Both the position numbers and the translations under genes were made by a program. 64,000 nt of DNA from Pseudobdellovibrionaceae bacterium. Lineage in GTDB: Bacteria > Bdellovibrionota > Bdellovibrionia > Bdellovibrionales > JAMPXM01. This document shows, piece by piece, positions 1 to 7,635 of the stretch; positions within the stretch are counted from its first letter, which is position 1, and every line of letters starts with the position of its first letter. The notes under the pieces are model-generated. The model worked only from the letters and a program-made list of their open reading frames with translations, did not search any database and was not told the origin of the DNA. The stretch spans positions 24,948 through 88,947 of the forward strand of contig JAJTYM010000009.1 of assembly GCA_021463345.1 (NCBI GenBank), written 5' to 3'.

Positions 1-1116
1 GAAAACGAGCGGCACGTCCCGCTGTTCGCAGAGTTCTATGAAGTGCGCGGCCTTCAGAGCGCTTTCGCTGAAGAGCACGCCGTTATTGGCGATGACGCCG
101 ACGGGCATCCCGTAGACGTGCGCGAAGCCGCAAACGATGGTCTTCCCGTACGACGCCTTGAACTCGTGGAAACGGCTCCCGTCCACCACGCGCGCGATCA
201 CCTCGCGCACGTCGAACGGCTTGCGCGCGTCGGCCGGTATGACGCCGTAAAGCTCCTCCGCCTCGCGCAGGGGCTCTTCCACCGGCCGAACCGCGAACGG
301 CGCGTGCTTTTTCCGGTTCAGGTGGCGAACGATCGAACGCGTGATCTCGATGGCGTGCTCGTCGTCCTCGGCGTAATGGTCGGTCACGCCGCTCGTTTCG
401 CAATGGACGTCGGCGCCGCCGAGCTCCTGGGCGGTTACCACTTCACCTGTCGCCGCCCTCACCAACGGCGGACCGCCGAGGAAAATCGTGCCGTTGCCCT
501 TGACGATCACGTTCTCGTCGCTCATCGCCGGCACGTAGGCGCCCCCGGCCGTGCACGACCCCATGACCACCGAGATCTGCGGGATGCCTTGAGCCGACAT
601 GCGCGCTTGATTGTAGAAGATCCGCCCGAAATGATCGCGGTCGGGGAAAACCTCGGCCTGCAACGGGAGGAAAGCGCCGCCGCTGTCGACGAGATAGATG
701 CACGGCAGGCCGTTTTCGAACGCCACCTCCTGCAAACGCAGGTGCTTTTTGACCGTCATCGGGAAATACGTGCCGCCTTTGACTGTGGCGTCGTTGGCGA
801 CAATCGCGCACTCCTGGCCTTCGACGCGGCCGATACCGGTGACGATGCCGGCCCCGGGAGCGGCGCCCTCATACATGTCCCAGGCCGCGAGCGTGGAGAA
901 TTCGAGGAACGCACTGTCCTTGTCGACGAGGGCCTCTATGCGCTCCCGCGCCGTGAGCTTGCCGCGTGACTTGTGCCGGGCGGCCGCATCCGGCCCGCCG
1001 CCGGCTTTCACCTGCTCAGCGCGCGCGCGGAACCGCTCGACCTGGGCTTTGAGGGCCGCGGCGTTGGTTCGGAACTCGGCCGATGACGCGTCGATTTCGC
1101 TCGTAAGGATGTCCAT
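1..1116 (-). CDS. Acyl-CoA carboxylase carboxyltransferase (beta) subunit, methylcrotonoyl-CoA type, C-terminus cut off by window edge
   Basis: The reading frame starts with ATG at 1116 and stays open for 372 codons to the left edge of the window, so the C-terminal third is missing. The translation matches the biotin-dependent carboxyltransferase family that moves carboxyl from carboxybiotin to an acyl-CoA. Visible hallmarks are the N-terminal helix followed by [18 protein letters not shown], the acyl-CoA-site stretch [20 protein letters not shown] and the glycine-rich [18 protein letters not shown]. The form [10 protein letters not shown] is typical of 3-methylcrotonyl-CoA or geranyl-CoA carboxylase beta subunits rather than propionyl-CoA carboxylase, so a role in leucine or acyclic terpenoid catabolism is likely. 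The biotin-carrying alpha subunit is not in the window. The DUF4442 gene lies 35 bp upstream on the same strand, so the two are probably co-transcribed. The family call is firm; the substrate is inferred. Confidence 0.93.
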   Translation of the reverse strand, partial: MDILTSEIDASSAEFRTNAAALKAQVERFRARAEQVKAGGGPDAAARHKSRGKLTARERIEALVDKDSAFLEFSTLAAWDMYEGAAPGAGIVTGIGRVEGQECAIVANDATVKGGTYFPMTVKKHLRLQEVAFENGLPCIYLVDSGGAFLPLQAEVFPDRDHFGRIFYNQARMSAQGIPQISVVMGSCTAGGAYVPAMSDENVIVKGNGTIFLGGPPLVRAATGEVVTAQELGGADVHCETSGVTDHYAEDDEHAIEITRSIVRHLNRKKHAPFAVRPVEEPLREAEELYGVIPADARKPFDVREVIARVVDGSRFHEFKASYGKTIVCGFAHVYGMPVGVIANNGVLFSESALKAAHFIELCEQRDVPLVF

Positions 1117-1151
1117 CCCCTTGATCCCCCTACCCAGACCGGATCGCCCGC

Positions 1152-1763
1152 TCAGCCGCGGCCCGCGCCCAAAACCAATGGTCGAGTCATGCACCATTCG
1201 ACCGTGACCTCGGCGACCAAACGCCCGGCGTTCTCGAAAACCTGCACGCAGCAAGGCACGACCGCCTCGCCCTCCGCGCGAAAACGGAACAGCGCCGCCT
1301 CGCGCTCAGCTTCGGAAAAATTCATCATCGCGCGCGTATCGCCCTCGGCCTCGCCGAGGAATCGGGCCGAAAGTTGCGCCACTCGCATTTCATGCCGGCT
1401 CACGTTCAGGTTCCGCTCCCAGTACACGCGCGACGCGAACTCGGCGAGCGTGGTCAGCGCGCCGACATGCGCGACGCCGCCTTCCCCGCGGTTGCGCCAA
1501 CGCAACGGCATCTTGACCGAAACGCCGTTCTCATCCAAACGCTCGATCCCCAACCCCATGCCGGCTATGTAAGGGTCGGCCAAATTCGACACGACGCCCA
1601 AGAGACGCCGACTGAGCCACGGATTGTATTCCTCGAGGAGTGAGCCCATCCGCCGCGGGTTACGGAGCGATTCGCGCAAACCCGGCAACAGATGACCTAA
1701 AGAACCCGCCAACTCTTTGAAGTTGGTGAATTTGGAATTGCCGTCCGAAGGATTGTTCGCCAT
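1152..1763 (-). CDS. DUF4442 hotdog-fold thioesterase-like protein
   Basis: 203 aa. The sequence has the layout of DUF4442 proteins: an N-terminal amphipathic part, then [34 protein letters not shown], then [20 protein letters not shown], which corresponds to the long hotdog helix. The family shares the hotdog fold with acyl-CoA thioesterases and PaaI-like proteins; catalytic activity is not demonstrated for most members. The gene lies just upstream of and codirectional with the acyl-CoA carboxylase subunit, which suits a role in acyl-CoA metabolism. No signal peptide is visible, so the protein should be cytoplasmic. The upstream GGGAG is about 10 nt from the ATG, a slightly long spacing. The fold assignment is fairly sure; the substrate is unknown. 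Confidence 0.75.
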   Translation of the reverse strand: MANNPSDGNSKFTNFKELAGSLGHLLPGLRESLRNPRRMGSLLEEYNPWLSRRLLGVVSNLADPYIAGMGLGIERLDENGVSVKMPLRWRNRGEGGVAHVGALTTLAEFASRVYWERNLNVSRHEMRVAQLSARFLGEAEGDTRAMMNFSEAEREAALFRFRAEGEAVVPCCVQVFENAGRLVAEVTVEWCMTRPLVLGAGRG

Positions 1764-1871
1764 CTCTTGGAATCTCCCAAAACCCCGATTTGAGAAGACA
1801 TTCGCGGTGGACTACGATATCTAGTACGAAACTCTCAGGCTTGTGAAGAACAAAGAGGGAACGGGTTCGCC

Positions 1872-2336
1872 ATGAAGTACATCTCCCTTGCGATCGTGCT
1901 CGTGTTCATGGCGTGGACATGGTCCACGGCCAACTCCACTCGTGAATACGGCATCCGCGAAAGCCGTGAAATGGAGACCGACATCGAGGCCGCGATCACG
2001 GCTTTCGTCGCGAAGCAGCGGCCGACCTTGAAAGACATCCGTTTCCACCAGCTTTACACGGAAATCCTCCGGCCCGACGAAGAGATCCGCGCGCACCTCC
2101 GCTACACGGTCATCGATTCGACCGCCGGCGGCGATACCGTCGAGCAGAGTTTCCAAGGCACGCTGACCCTGAAAAAATCAAAAGAGGATCAAACCTGGCG
2201 CTCGGCCGCGATCGATATCCAATCGCCGCTCGTCGAGTTTCAAAACGGCGCGAAAATCTCGGTCCAAGACGACACGCCGGCCGGGGAGGCTCCCGTCGCG
2301 CCGTCGCCCGCGCGCGGCGCGCGCGACAGCCACTGA
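1872..2336 (+). CDS. Small exported or membrane-anchored protein of unknown function
   Basis: 154 aa. The N-terminus (MKYISLAIVLVFMAWTWSTA) is a single hydrophobic segment that could be a signal peptide or an uncleaved anchor; no lipobox cysteine follows. The rest is polar with alternating strands around residues 45-115 (for example EEIRAHLRYTVIDS), and it ends in an Ala/Pro-rich tail after residue 130. The start is supported by the run GAGGGAACGGG, 6-8 nt before the ATG. It lies 25 bp upstream of the methyltransferase gene on the same strand, so they may be co-transcribed. It is divergent from the DUF4442 gene, with 108 bp between them. I do not recognise a family. Confidence 0.7.
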   Translation: MKYISLAIVLVFMAWTWSTANSTREYGIRESREMETDIEAAITAFVAKQRPTLKDIRFHQLYTEILRPDEEIRAHLRYTVIDSTAGGDTVEQSFQGTLTLKKSKEDQTWRSAAIDIQSPLVEFQNGAKISVQDDTPAGEAPVAPSPARGARDSH

Positions 2337-2361
2337 ACCCCGAAGCGGAGGTCGAAAGGCC

Positions 2362-3456
2362 ATGACCAACGACGCCCCGACCAGCGGCGATTTGACGAAC
2401 GGCGCTTCGCCCGTGGGCGCCCCGACAGACAAGTTCATCCAAATCGACGAAGACGGCTATTTTCACTTCGATGGAACCCGCGTTTCCGACGCGGATTACG
2501 GCGCCGATCTCTTGCGGGGTTTGTTCATGGACGAGTCCGGCCGCTGCAAATGCCGCGCGCCGGGCATGGAGGCCTGGGTCGAGTCTTTCGACGCGCCCTT
2601 GGTCGCCGCCAATGTGGAGCGCGACGGCGACGGCTGGCGCCTGCTCCTCCCCTACGGCGAAGCGGAACCCTTCCGCCCCGGGACGCTCACCCTCGACGAG
2701 TGGGATCGCTTTCACGGCCACACGGACCGGAAAATCCCGTTCGTTTTCTCGCGCGCGGCGCAAACCGAATTTTTCAACCTGGTCGACGCGTACGACGACG
2801 AAAGCGTCACGATCGCGGGCCAACGCCACGAAATCCCGACCTGGCTCGACCCCAAACCAGAAACCCGCGAGAACGAGTTTTGGGATCAAATCTACCGGGC
2901 GGAAACCCCCGGCTGGGAACTCAACGAGCCGCATCCCGCGCTCCCGCGGTTTTTCCCGAAGCTCAAACGCGCGCGTTCGCGGGTGCTCGTTCTCGGAGCG
3001 GGCTCCGGGAACGACGCCGCCTATCTCGCCAACCAAGGCCATATCGTCACCGCCGTCGATTTCAGCCGCGAAGCGATCGCGCGCGCGAAAAAGAAGTACG
3101 GCCACATCCAAGACCTCAATTTCCTGCAAGCCGACGCTTTCGATCTCCCCTCCGATATGGACGGCCGGTTCGACCTCGTTTTCGAGCACACGTTCTACTG
3201 CGCCGTCGATCCCGTTCGCCGCGCCGATATCATGAAAGTTTGGCGGCGCTGCCTCGCCGACGGCGGCCATCTTCTCGGGATTTTTTTCGCGCAGGACAAA
3301 CCGGCGGGACCGCCGTTCGGCGGCAGCGAATGGGAACTGCGCGCACGCTTGAAAAACCAATTCCGCCCGCTCTACTGGATGCGGCTGCGCGATTCCCCGC
3401 GCCCGCGCCTTGGACGAGAGCTGCTGATCTACGCGGAGAAACTTTCAAGGCATTGA
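2362..3456 (+). CDS. TPMT-like class I SAM-dependent methyltransferase with an extra N-terminal domain
   Basis: 364 aa in two parts. Residues about 175-360 are a Rossmann-fold methyltransferase of the thiopurine-methyltransferase type. They show FWDQIYRAETPGWELNEPHP, motif I VLVLGAGSGNDAAYLANQGH, the acidic end of beta-2 in VTAVDFS, motif II-like LQADAFDLP, and FDLVFEHTFYCAVDP. Residues about 24-165 form a separate unit beginning KFIQIDEDGYFHFDG. It looks like the DUF4505/DUF1285 type of small domain with a metal- or lipid-binding feel, and it ends with GQRHEIPTWLDPKPE. Bacterial TPMT-like enzymes act on thiols, selenols, thiocyanate or halides, so a detoxifying role is possible, but nothing here fixes the substrate. 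AGCGGAGGTCGAAAGGCC precedes the ATG and gives a good ribosome site. The methyltransferase call is strong, the N-terminal domain name tentative. Confidence 0.88.
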   Translation: MTNDAPTSGDLTNGASPVGAPTDKFIQIDEDGYFHFDGTRVSDADYGADLLRGLFMDESGRCKCRAPGMEAWVESFDAPLVAANVERDGDGWRLLLPYGEAEPFRPGTLTLDEWDRFHGHTDRKIPFVFSRAAQTEFFNLVDAYDDESVTIAGQRHEIPTWLDPKPETRENEFWDQIYRAETPGWELNEPHPALPRFFPKLKRARSRVLVLGAGSGNDAAYLANQGHIVTAVDFSREAIARAKKKYGHIQDLNFLQADAFDLPSDMDGRFDLVFEHTFYCAVDPVRRADIMKVWRRCLADGGHLLGIFFAQDKPAGPPFGGSEWELRARLKNQFRPLYWMRLRDSPRPRLGRELLIYAEKLSRH

Positions 3457-3647
3457 CGGGTGGGCCGGCGCGAAAGCCCCTGAATTCCTCCCAAACGCGC
3501 GTCCCTTGGGCGGCGGGCCGCGCTCGCCTTATGGGTCTTAAAAGAAAATAGAATTTCTCTTTTACGGTCCGCCGAAGGACAAACGGGCTTCGAGCGACGG
3601 GCAAGGGAATTCCGACGGCCCGTCCGTTGTTAGCAAAGAGGGAAAAA

Positions 3648-4517
3648 ATGAACGACAGGACGCTTTTAGGGCTATCGACGCTATTCCTTTTGAGCGCCTG
3701 CTCGGGGCAAGATGTTCCCTCCCCGCTCGCTCTCGGTGAAAACGAAGGCTCGCGCATCATCGGCGGCGTCGAGGTGGCGTTCGATGATCCGATCGCGAGC
3801 ACGGTCGTCGGTCTTTACGATACGGCTCGACGCTCCGTCTGCACGGGTTCTTTCATCGGTCAAAACCTCGTGCTCACCGCGGCCCATTGCGTGACCGGCC
3901 CGCCATCGAACCTGGTCGTCGTTTTCGGACTCGATGTTTTCGGCTTCAGAACCGGGAGCGCCGCGGCTCGCCCGGTCCTGGACGCGGAACTCAATCCGCT
4001 TTGGGATAAGCACCAAGGCAAAAGCACGGATGTCGGCGATATCGCGCTCGTGAAATTCGCGGGTGCCGCACCCTACGAATACCGTCCCGCGCGGCTCCTG
4101 GAGCGCCTGGACTCCATCGCCGACGGGGACACGGTCACTCTCGCCGGCTACGGCTTCAACAACGGCCTTGAAAAATCCGGAAATGGACGCCTGCACAAGG
4201 TCGACGTGCAAATTGAAAAACTCCACTACGCGAAAACCGAATTCCTCGTCGACCAAACGACGGGCCGCGGCGCCTGCCACGGCGACTCCGGCAGCCCCGC
4301 GTACGCCACCGTGGACGGTGAAATGTTCGTCCTCGGGATCACGAGTCGCCCCGTGAACGACCCAAAAGGCACCTGCGGCGTCTCCGTGGCCTACACCAGC
4401 GTGCCCGCGTACGCGGGCTGGCTGCGCACGGCCGCCAAAAAACTCAATTCGCGCCGGCCGCCGACGGCTCGACGCTCCCATGCGGTCGTGCGGGACGCAC
4501 GGCCCCTGCCGAACTGA
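3648..4517 (+). CDS. Trypsin-like serine protease lipoprotein (S1 family)
   Basis: 289 aa. The start at ATG 3648 is chosen over the upstream in-frame TTG because AGAGGG at 3637-3642 sits at proper spacing. The N-terminus MNDRTLLGLSTLFLLSACSG carries a lipobox (LSAC), so the protein should be a lipid-anchored periplasmic or surface protease. After a short propeptide, SRIIGGVEV resembles the trypsin activation site. The full catalytic triad is visible: His80 in LTAAHC, Asp131 in GDIALVKF and Ser214 in GDSGSPAY. A disulfide pair around the active serine is likely (GACHGDSG and GTCGVS). A polyarginine-rich tail follows the protease domain. A long structured leader (3457-3647) precedes the gene. 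Such proteases are numerous in predatory and scavenging bacteria; the target is unknown. Confidence 0.93.
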   Translation: MNDRTLLGLSTLFLLSACSGQDVPSPLALGENEGSRIIGGVEVAFDDPIASTVVGLYDTARRSVCTGSFIGQNLVLTAAHCVTGPPSNLVVVFGLDVFGFRTGSAAARPVLDAELNPLWDKHQGKSTDVGDIALVKFAGAAPYEYRPARLLERLDSIADGDTVTLAGYGFNNGLEKSGNGRLHKVDVQIEKLHYAKTEFLVDQTTGRGACHGDSGSPAYATVDGEMFVLGITSRPVNDPKGTCGVSVAYTSVPAYAGWLRTAAKKLNSRRPPTARRSHAVVRDARPLPN

Positions 4518-4532
4518 TGGGCTCGAGCCCAT
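4517..4532. repeat. Perfect 16-bp palindrome after the protease gene
   Basis: ATGGGCTCGAGCCCAT is a perfect palindrome starting at the last base of the protease stop codon. It is followed by no U-run. It could cap the protease mRNA or be an operator for the stress gene 160 bp downstream; the sequence does not decide. Confidence 0.5.
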
Positions 4533-4694
4533 GGCATCAGAACCCGTACCGAAAAGCGTCGAGGATCGGCTCGCCGGGTTTCACGATCGCCAAGATTTCT
4601 TGAAGATCGCGGTCAAGCGCGAAGCCTCCCGTCGTACTAGGATGACCGCTCCGAAGGCCTCTCATGAGAGTCCGGTCGTTGAAGGAGCGTGAGC

Positions 4695-5393
4695 ATGAAA
4701 AAGACAGTCATCGGGGTCTTCGATCATTTTCAAAACGCTGAACGCGTGGTTGCCGAGCTGACCGCCGCGGGCGCGCCGCGCGAAGGCATCAGCGTGATCA
4801 CGCCGGGCGCGCGCGGCCGCCCGACCCAAAGATTGCCAAGACCGAGCGCGCAACACCCGGACGGGAAGGATGAGCTCACCAACCGCGTCGGAGCCGGTGC
4901 CGCTGTCGGCGGGGCCGGAGGCCTCCTGTTGTCGCTCGCAGGCGCGGCGATCCCCGGCATCGGACCGATCCTCTCCGCGGGGCCCCTGCTCGCAGCCATC
5001 GGCGGCGCGGCGGCGGGCGGGCTCGTGGGCGCTTTGTCCAGCGCTGGCGTCGCGCATGAGGACGCGCACTTCTACGCCGAAGCGCTACGCCGCGGGTCCT
5101 CCATCGTTTCCGTCGACATCGAGGAAGCGAAAGTCGAGCAAGCCGCCGCGATCATGAACCGCTTCGGTTCGATCGACATCGACAAGCGGTCCACCGACTA
5201 TCGCGCGCAAGGCTTCTCCGGGTTCGACGCGACCCGCCCTCCGCTCACTCGCGACGAGCTCATCGCCGAACGTGAGCCTCGAGGGAACACCGAAGCGCGC
5301 ACGGGGCCCGCCGAGCCCGATTTCCATCAAAGAACGCCAACCGCGAACGGAGGCGTGCGCGTGATCACCCCCGCCCCTCCGCCAGCTCGATGA
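4695..5393 (+). CDS. General stress protein 17M / YflT-like domain protein with glycine-rich core
   Basis: 232 aa. ATG 4695 is preferred over GTG 4689 because GGAG at 4684-4687 is 7 nt from the ATG and only 1 nt from the GTG. Residues 1-40 (KKTVIGVFDHFQNAERVVAELTAAGAPREGISVIT) match the YflT/GS17M (DUF1269-like) heat-induced stress domain. A central Gly/Ala-rich hydrophobic stretch (about 70-120) resembles the glycine zipper in this family, and a second alpha/beta half follows (ALRRGSSIVSVDIEEAKVEQAAAIMNRFG). The C-terminal 60 residues are disordered and charged. It is cytoplasmic or membrane-associated and its role is unproven. Its last 29 bp overlap the 3' end of the convergent cysteine synthase-like gene. 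Confidence 0.8.
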   Translation: MKKTVIGVFDHFQNAERVVAELTAAGAPREGISVITPGARGRPTQRLPRPSAQHPDGKDELTNRVGAGAAVGGAGGLLLSLAGAAIPGIGPILSAGPLLAAIGGAAAGGLVGALSSAGVAHEDAHFYAEALRRGSSIVSVDIEEAKVEQAAAIMNRFGSIDIDKRSTDYRAQGFSGFDATRPPLTRDELIAEREPRGNTEARTGPAEPDFHQRTPTANGGVRVITPAPPPAR

Positions 5394-6378
5394 CGCGCCT
5401 GGGATGCGGCTCGAGACCGCGTCCTTTCAGCCAGTCGGGATCGAAAACGCGCGACGCATAGCGCGTGCCATGATCGCAGAGAACCGTCACGAACACTTTG
5501 CCGCTGTCGCGTTCACGGAGGGCCAGGGCAAAAGCCGCGTAGACGTTCAAAGCCGCGGAGGTCCCGACCACGAGCCCCTCAGCGCTCGCGAGATAATAAA
5601 GCATGTCGAGCATTCCCGCGTCATCGACGCGGATGGCATCGTCGATTCTCGCCGCGAGATAATTCGCGGTGAGCCGCATGATGCCGATGCCTTCGGAAAT
5701 CGAACTGCCGTTGGCTTCGAGCTTTCCCTCCCGCACGTGACAAAAAATGCCCGAACCCAACGGATCGGCGGCGACGATCCGCACGCCCGGCTTTTTGCTT
5801 TTCAAGTACCGGCTCACGCCGGAAATCGTCCCGCTGCTACCGACCGCGCAAACGAACGTGTCGACGCGACCGGCGGTCTGCTCCCAAATCTCGGGCCCGG
5901 TGGTGGCGAAGTGCATGTCGCCGTTGGCTGTGTTCTCGAACTGGTTGGCCCAAACGGCGCCCGGGGTCCCATCGGCGATCTTGCTGGCCGCGTGGTAAAA
6001 ATGATCGGGGTTCGCGAACGGCACGGGCGGGACCGGGCGCACGTCGGCGCCGAGCGCGCGCAGGAGATCGTATTTTTCCCGCGCCTGGTTGTCGGGCATG
6101 GTGAGAATCGTCTTGTAGCCGCGCGCGGCCGCAAGTGTCGCCAGCCCGATCCCCGTATTGCCGGCCGTGCCTTCAACGATCGTCCCCCCGGCTTTGAGCG
6201 ATCCGTCTTTCTCCGCGCGCTCGATAATGCCCTTGGCCGCCCGGTCCTTGACGCTGCCGCCAGGATTGAGGAACTCGGCTTTGCCGTAAATCTCACAGCC
6301 GCTCATCCGCGATAACGATTCGATCCTGATCAACGGCGTGTCTCCGACGGCGTCCCAGACAGAACCTGTTTTTCTCAC
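5365..6378 (-). CDS. PLP-dependent cysteine synthase / cystathionine beta-synthase family enzyme
   Basis: 337 aa from GTG at 6378, chosen because AAGGGG lies 5 nt upstream and homology begins there (SVWDAVGDTPLIR). In-frame ATG 6432, with GAGG at 4 nt, is the alternative. Fold-type II PLP enzyme signatures are clear: the Schiff-base lysine in FLNPGGSVKDR, the phosphate/substrate loop EGTAGNTGIGLA, the glycine-rich PLP phosphate loop in AVGSSGTISG, and TVLCDHGTRY near the C-terminus. These are the features of O-acetylserine sulfhydrylase (CysK/CysM) and of the catalytic core of cystathionine beta-synthase. There is no C-terminal CBS domain. The absence of the usual TSGNTG (here TAGNTG) favours a CysK-like side branch, so the exact substrate is open. 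It lies just downstream of the rnpB terminator and overlaps the stress gene by 29 bp at the 3' end. Confidence 0.88.
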   Translation of the reverse strand: MRKTGSVWDAVGDTPLIRIESLSRMSGCEIYGKAEFLNPGGSVKDRAAKGIIERAEKDGSLKAGGTIVEGTAGNTGIGLATLAAARGYKTILTMPDNQAREKYDLLRALGADVRPVPPVPFANPDHFYHAASKIADGTPGAVWANQFENTANGDMHFATTGPEIWEQTAGRVDTFVCAVGSSGTISGVSRYLKSKKPGVRIVAADPLGSGIFCHVREGKLEANGSSISEGIGIMRLTANYLAARIDDAIRVDDAGMLDMLYYLASAEGLVVGTSAALNVYAAFALALRERDSGKVFVTVLCDHGTRYASRVFDPDWLKGRGLEPHPRRVIELAEGRG

Positions 6379-6460
6379 TTTCACCCCTTCTCTCAAAGAT
6401 CGGGAACTTCGCACGCGAACAACCGAGTTCATCGATCCTCGCCAGCGTCCCCGCATGCGG

Positions 6461-6494
6461 AAAAAAAAGGGGCAGTCACTTTCATGACCACCCC
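6461..6494 (-). terminator. Intrinsic terminator of rnpB
   Basis: On the minus strand GGGG and GTCA pair with TGAC and CCCC across a small TG/TG internal loop and a 6-nt loop (6469-6494). A run of eight U follows (6461-6468). It ends about 15 nt after the RNase P RNA. Confidence 0.85.
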
Positions 6495-6508
6495 GAAAGC
6501 TGCCGAAC

Positions 6509-6884
6509 CTGGATGCGCGATAAGCCGGATTCTGTCTTCCGCTCCGACGACGACAACGTCCGCGAGCGGGAGGCGACTATTCCTCTTGGCCGTCGGTTAC
6601 CCGACGGCTCCAGCGATCTGACCCGGGAGCCTCGCGCTGGCCGCGCTTAAACGCTCCCCTATTTGATCTTGCTCCGTGCAGAGTTTGGCTGTTTTCACTC
6701 CGGCGGCTCCCCCAAGGCTTCCCGTTCCCGGCCTCGGGCTCAATGCCCCGGACATTCTCTCTGTTCCACTGTTCCTCGCCTTGCGACGGGGGGTCATTAA
6801 CCCCTGCACTGCCATACGGAGTCCGGACTTTCCTCTCACGTTTCGTTTTAAGCGAAACACAAGCAATCGCCTGCGCATCCCGGA
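6509..6884 (-). ncRNA. rnpB: RNase P RNA (class A)
   Basis: The minus strand carries the universal 5' core GAGGAAAGTCCGGACTCC (6835-6818) and the 3' core AGAATCCGGCTTA (6533-6521). Both are diagnostic of bacterial RNase P RNA, the ribozyme that trims tRNA 5' ends. P1 closes the molecule: GGATGCGC (6880-6873) pairs with GCGCATCC (6518-6511). P2 is GGCGAT with GTCGCC, and P3 is a GTTTCG/CGAAAC hairpin at 6840-6858. The length of about 375 nt is usual for type A. Ends are estimated from P1 and could shift by a few bases. It has its own promoter and terminator, so it is a free-standing transcription unit. Confidence 0.96.
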
Positions 6885-6892
6885 CGACACAA

Positions 6893-6919
6893 TGTAGCGG
6901 AGACCTTCTCAAAAAACAA
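6893..6919 (-). promoter_or_regulatory. Predicted sigma-70 promoter of rnpB
   Basis: On the minus strand TTGTTT (6919-6914) and TACATT (6898-6893) are separated by exactly 17 nt. Transcription would begin near 6886, at the base of the P1 helix. Matches are fair, position is ideal. Confidence 0.65.
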
Positions 6920-6929
6920 GCAGGCTCCC

Positions 6930-7095
6930 TCAAGAATCAGATATTATTGTATAATTTCATATACTTATATTAAAACTCAAAAATATGTTGATCCCCTGTC
7001 TTTTTCCCTAAAACCAAAGTCCGGTTTACCGATGAGTTAGGTGATCAATCCAAAGAATCGCCTCGCATCCAGAACGTCGCCCGGAGGTTAGAAAG
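6930..7095. other. AT-rich intergenic island upstream of a small ORF
   Basis: About 60 bp (6935-6995) is strikingly AT-rich for this genome and holds several TATAAT/TATATT-like hexamers (for example TATAAT at 6950-6955). It lies between the rnpB promoter and the 35-codon ORF. It probably contains the promoter of that ORF, but I cannot fix -35/-10 pairs with confidence. Confidence 0.5.
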
Positions 7096-7203
7096 ATGGA
7101 AGCCGCACGCACCTACACCGCGCGCAAAGTATTGATGATGTTCATGCTCTCGTTCGCGAGCTTCTGCCTCTTCGTCAACGTGGCGCAAAGATTCCTGATG
7201 TGA
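7096..7203 (+). CDS. 35-aa single-span membrane peptide
   Basis: A short ORF starts at ATG 7096 with GGAGG at 7083-7087, an ideal 8-nt spacing. The peptide begins with a basic stretch (EAARTYTARK) followed by one hydrophobic segment, LMMFMLSFASFCLFVNVA, and ends RFLM. That fits a small inner-membrane protein. The stop is followed 120 bp later by a GC-rich hairpin. No known small protein family is recognisable. The evidence for it being a gene is the ribosome site, the membrane-like composition and the otherwise unexplained AT-rich promoter region upstream. Confidence 0.6.
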   Translation: MEAARTYTARKVLMMFMLSFASFCLFVNVAQRFLM

Positions 7204-7635
7204 TTTCCCCGCCGTTGGCCGAACCGCTCGAGATGCCTGCGTTCAATCCGGGCGCTCGAAACCAACCGAAAGGCACACCTCGCGATGGAACGCGCCCCGC
7301 GACCGTCGCTCCGTAAACAAGGATGCCGTCCGCCTCGGACGGCACCTACCGTTTCTCCAGTCGAACGAACTTGCGCCTTTGGTGCGCGAAGAAAACGTTA
7401 TACGCTATGAACCGCCCCAGCAGGCTCTCGGACGTGGGCCGGAGCCACCGGCCCTGCTCTCTCTGAAAAGAGAAGCTCCGGGCCATTCGGCGAAGGGAAA
7501 CGCTTGGAAGTCGAACCGCTTGGCGCAAAAGGAGTCATGCCCGGCACGGAATACCGCGCGCCCGCTCCTCCCCCAGCTCGAAACCTGGGCCCGCGCGCGC
7601 CGCCGCGCTTCGAGCGGGCGGGGTACATAGCGGTG
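7204..7635. other. Intergenic region between the 35-aa peptide and the glycosyltransferase gene
   Basis: 432 bp without a supported gene. It contains a perfect 8-bp stem hairpin (7324-7342) and the probable leader of the downstream glycosyltransferase gene. The glycosyltransferase frame is open upstream to 7504, but residues encoded before 7636 are low-complexity and resemble no domain. Confidence 0.6.
7324..7342. terminator. GC-rich hairpin, possible terminator
   Basis: GCCGTCCG, a 3-nt loop and CGGACGGC form a perfect 8-bp stem. No strong U-run follows on either strand. It could end transcription of the small ORF in a factor-assisted way. Confidence 0.45.

Noticed and set aside
3560..3640. 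GEMM-I (c-di-GMP) riboswitch before the trypsin-like protease
   Set aside because: A stretch resembling GGGCAAAC is present, but the conserved ACGCAAAGCC segment and tetraloop receptor arrangement are not.
4480..4692. Small ORF between the protease and the stress protein
   Set aside because: It overlaps the protease 3' end, lacks a ribosome site and covers a perfect palindrome; it is better explained as spacer.
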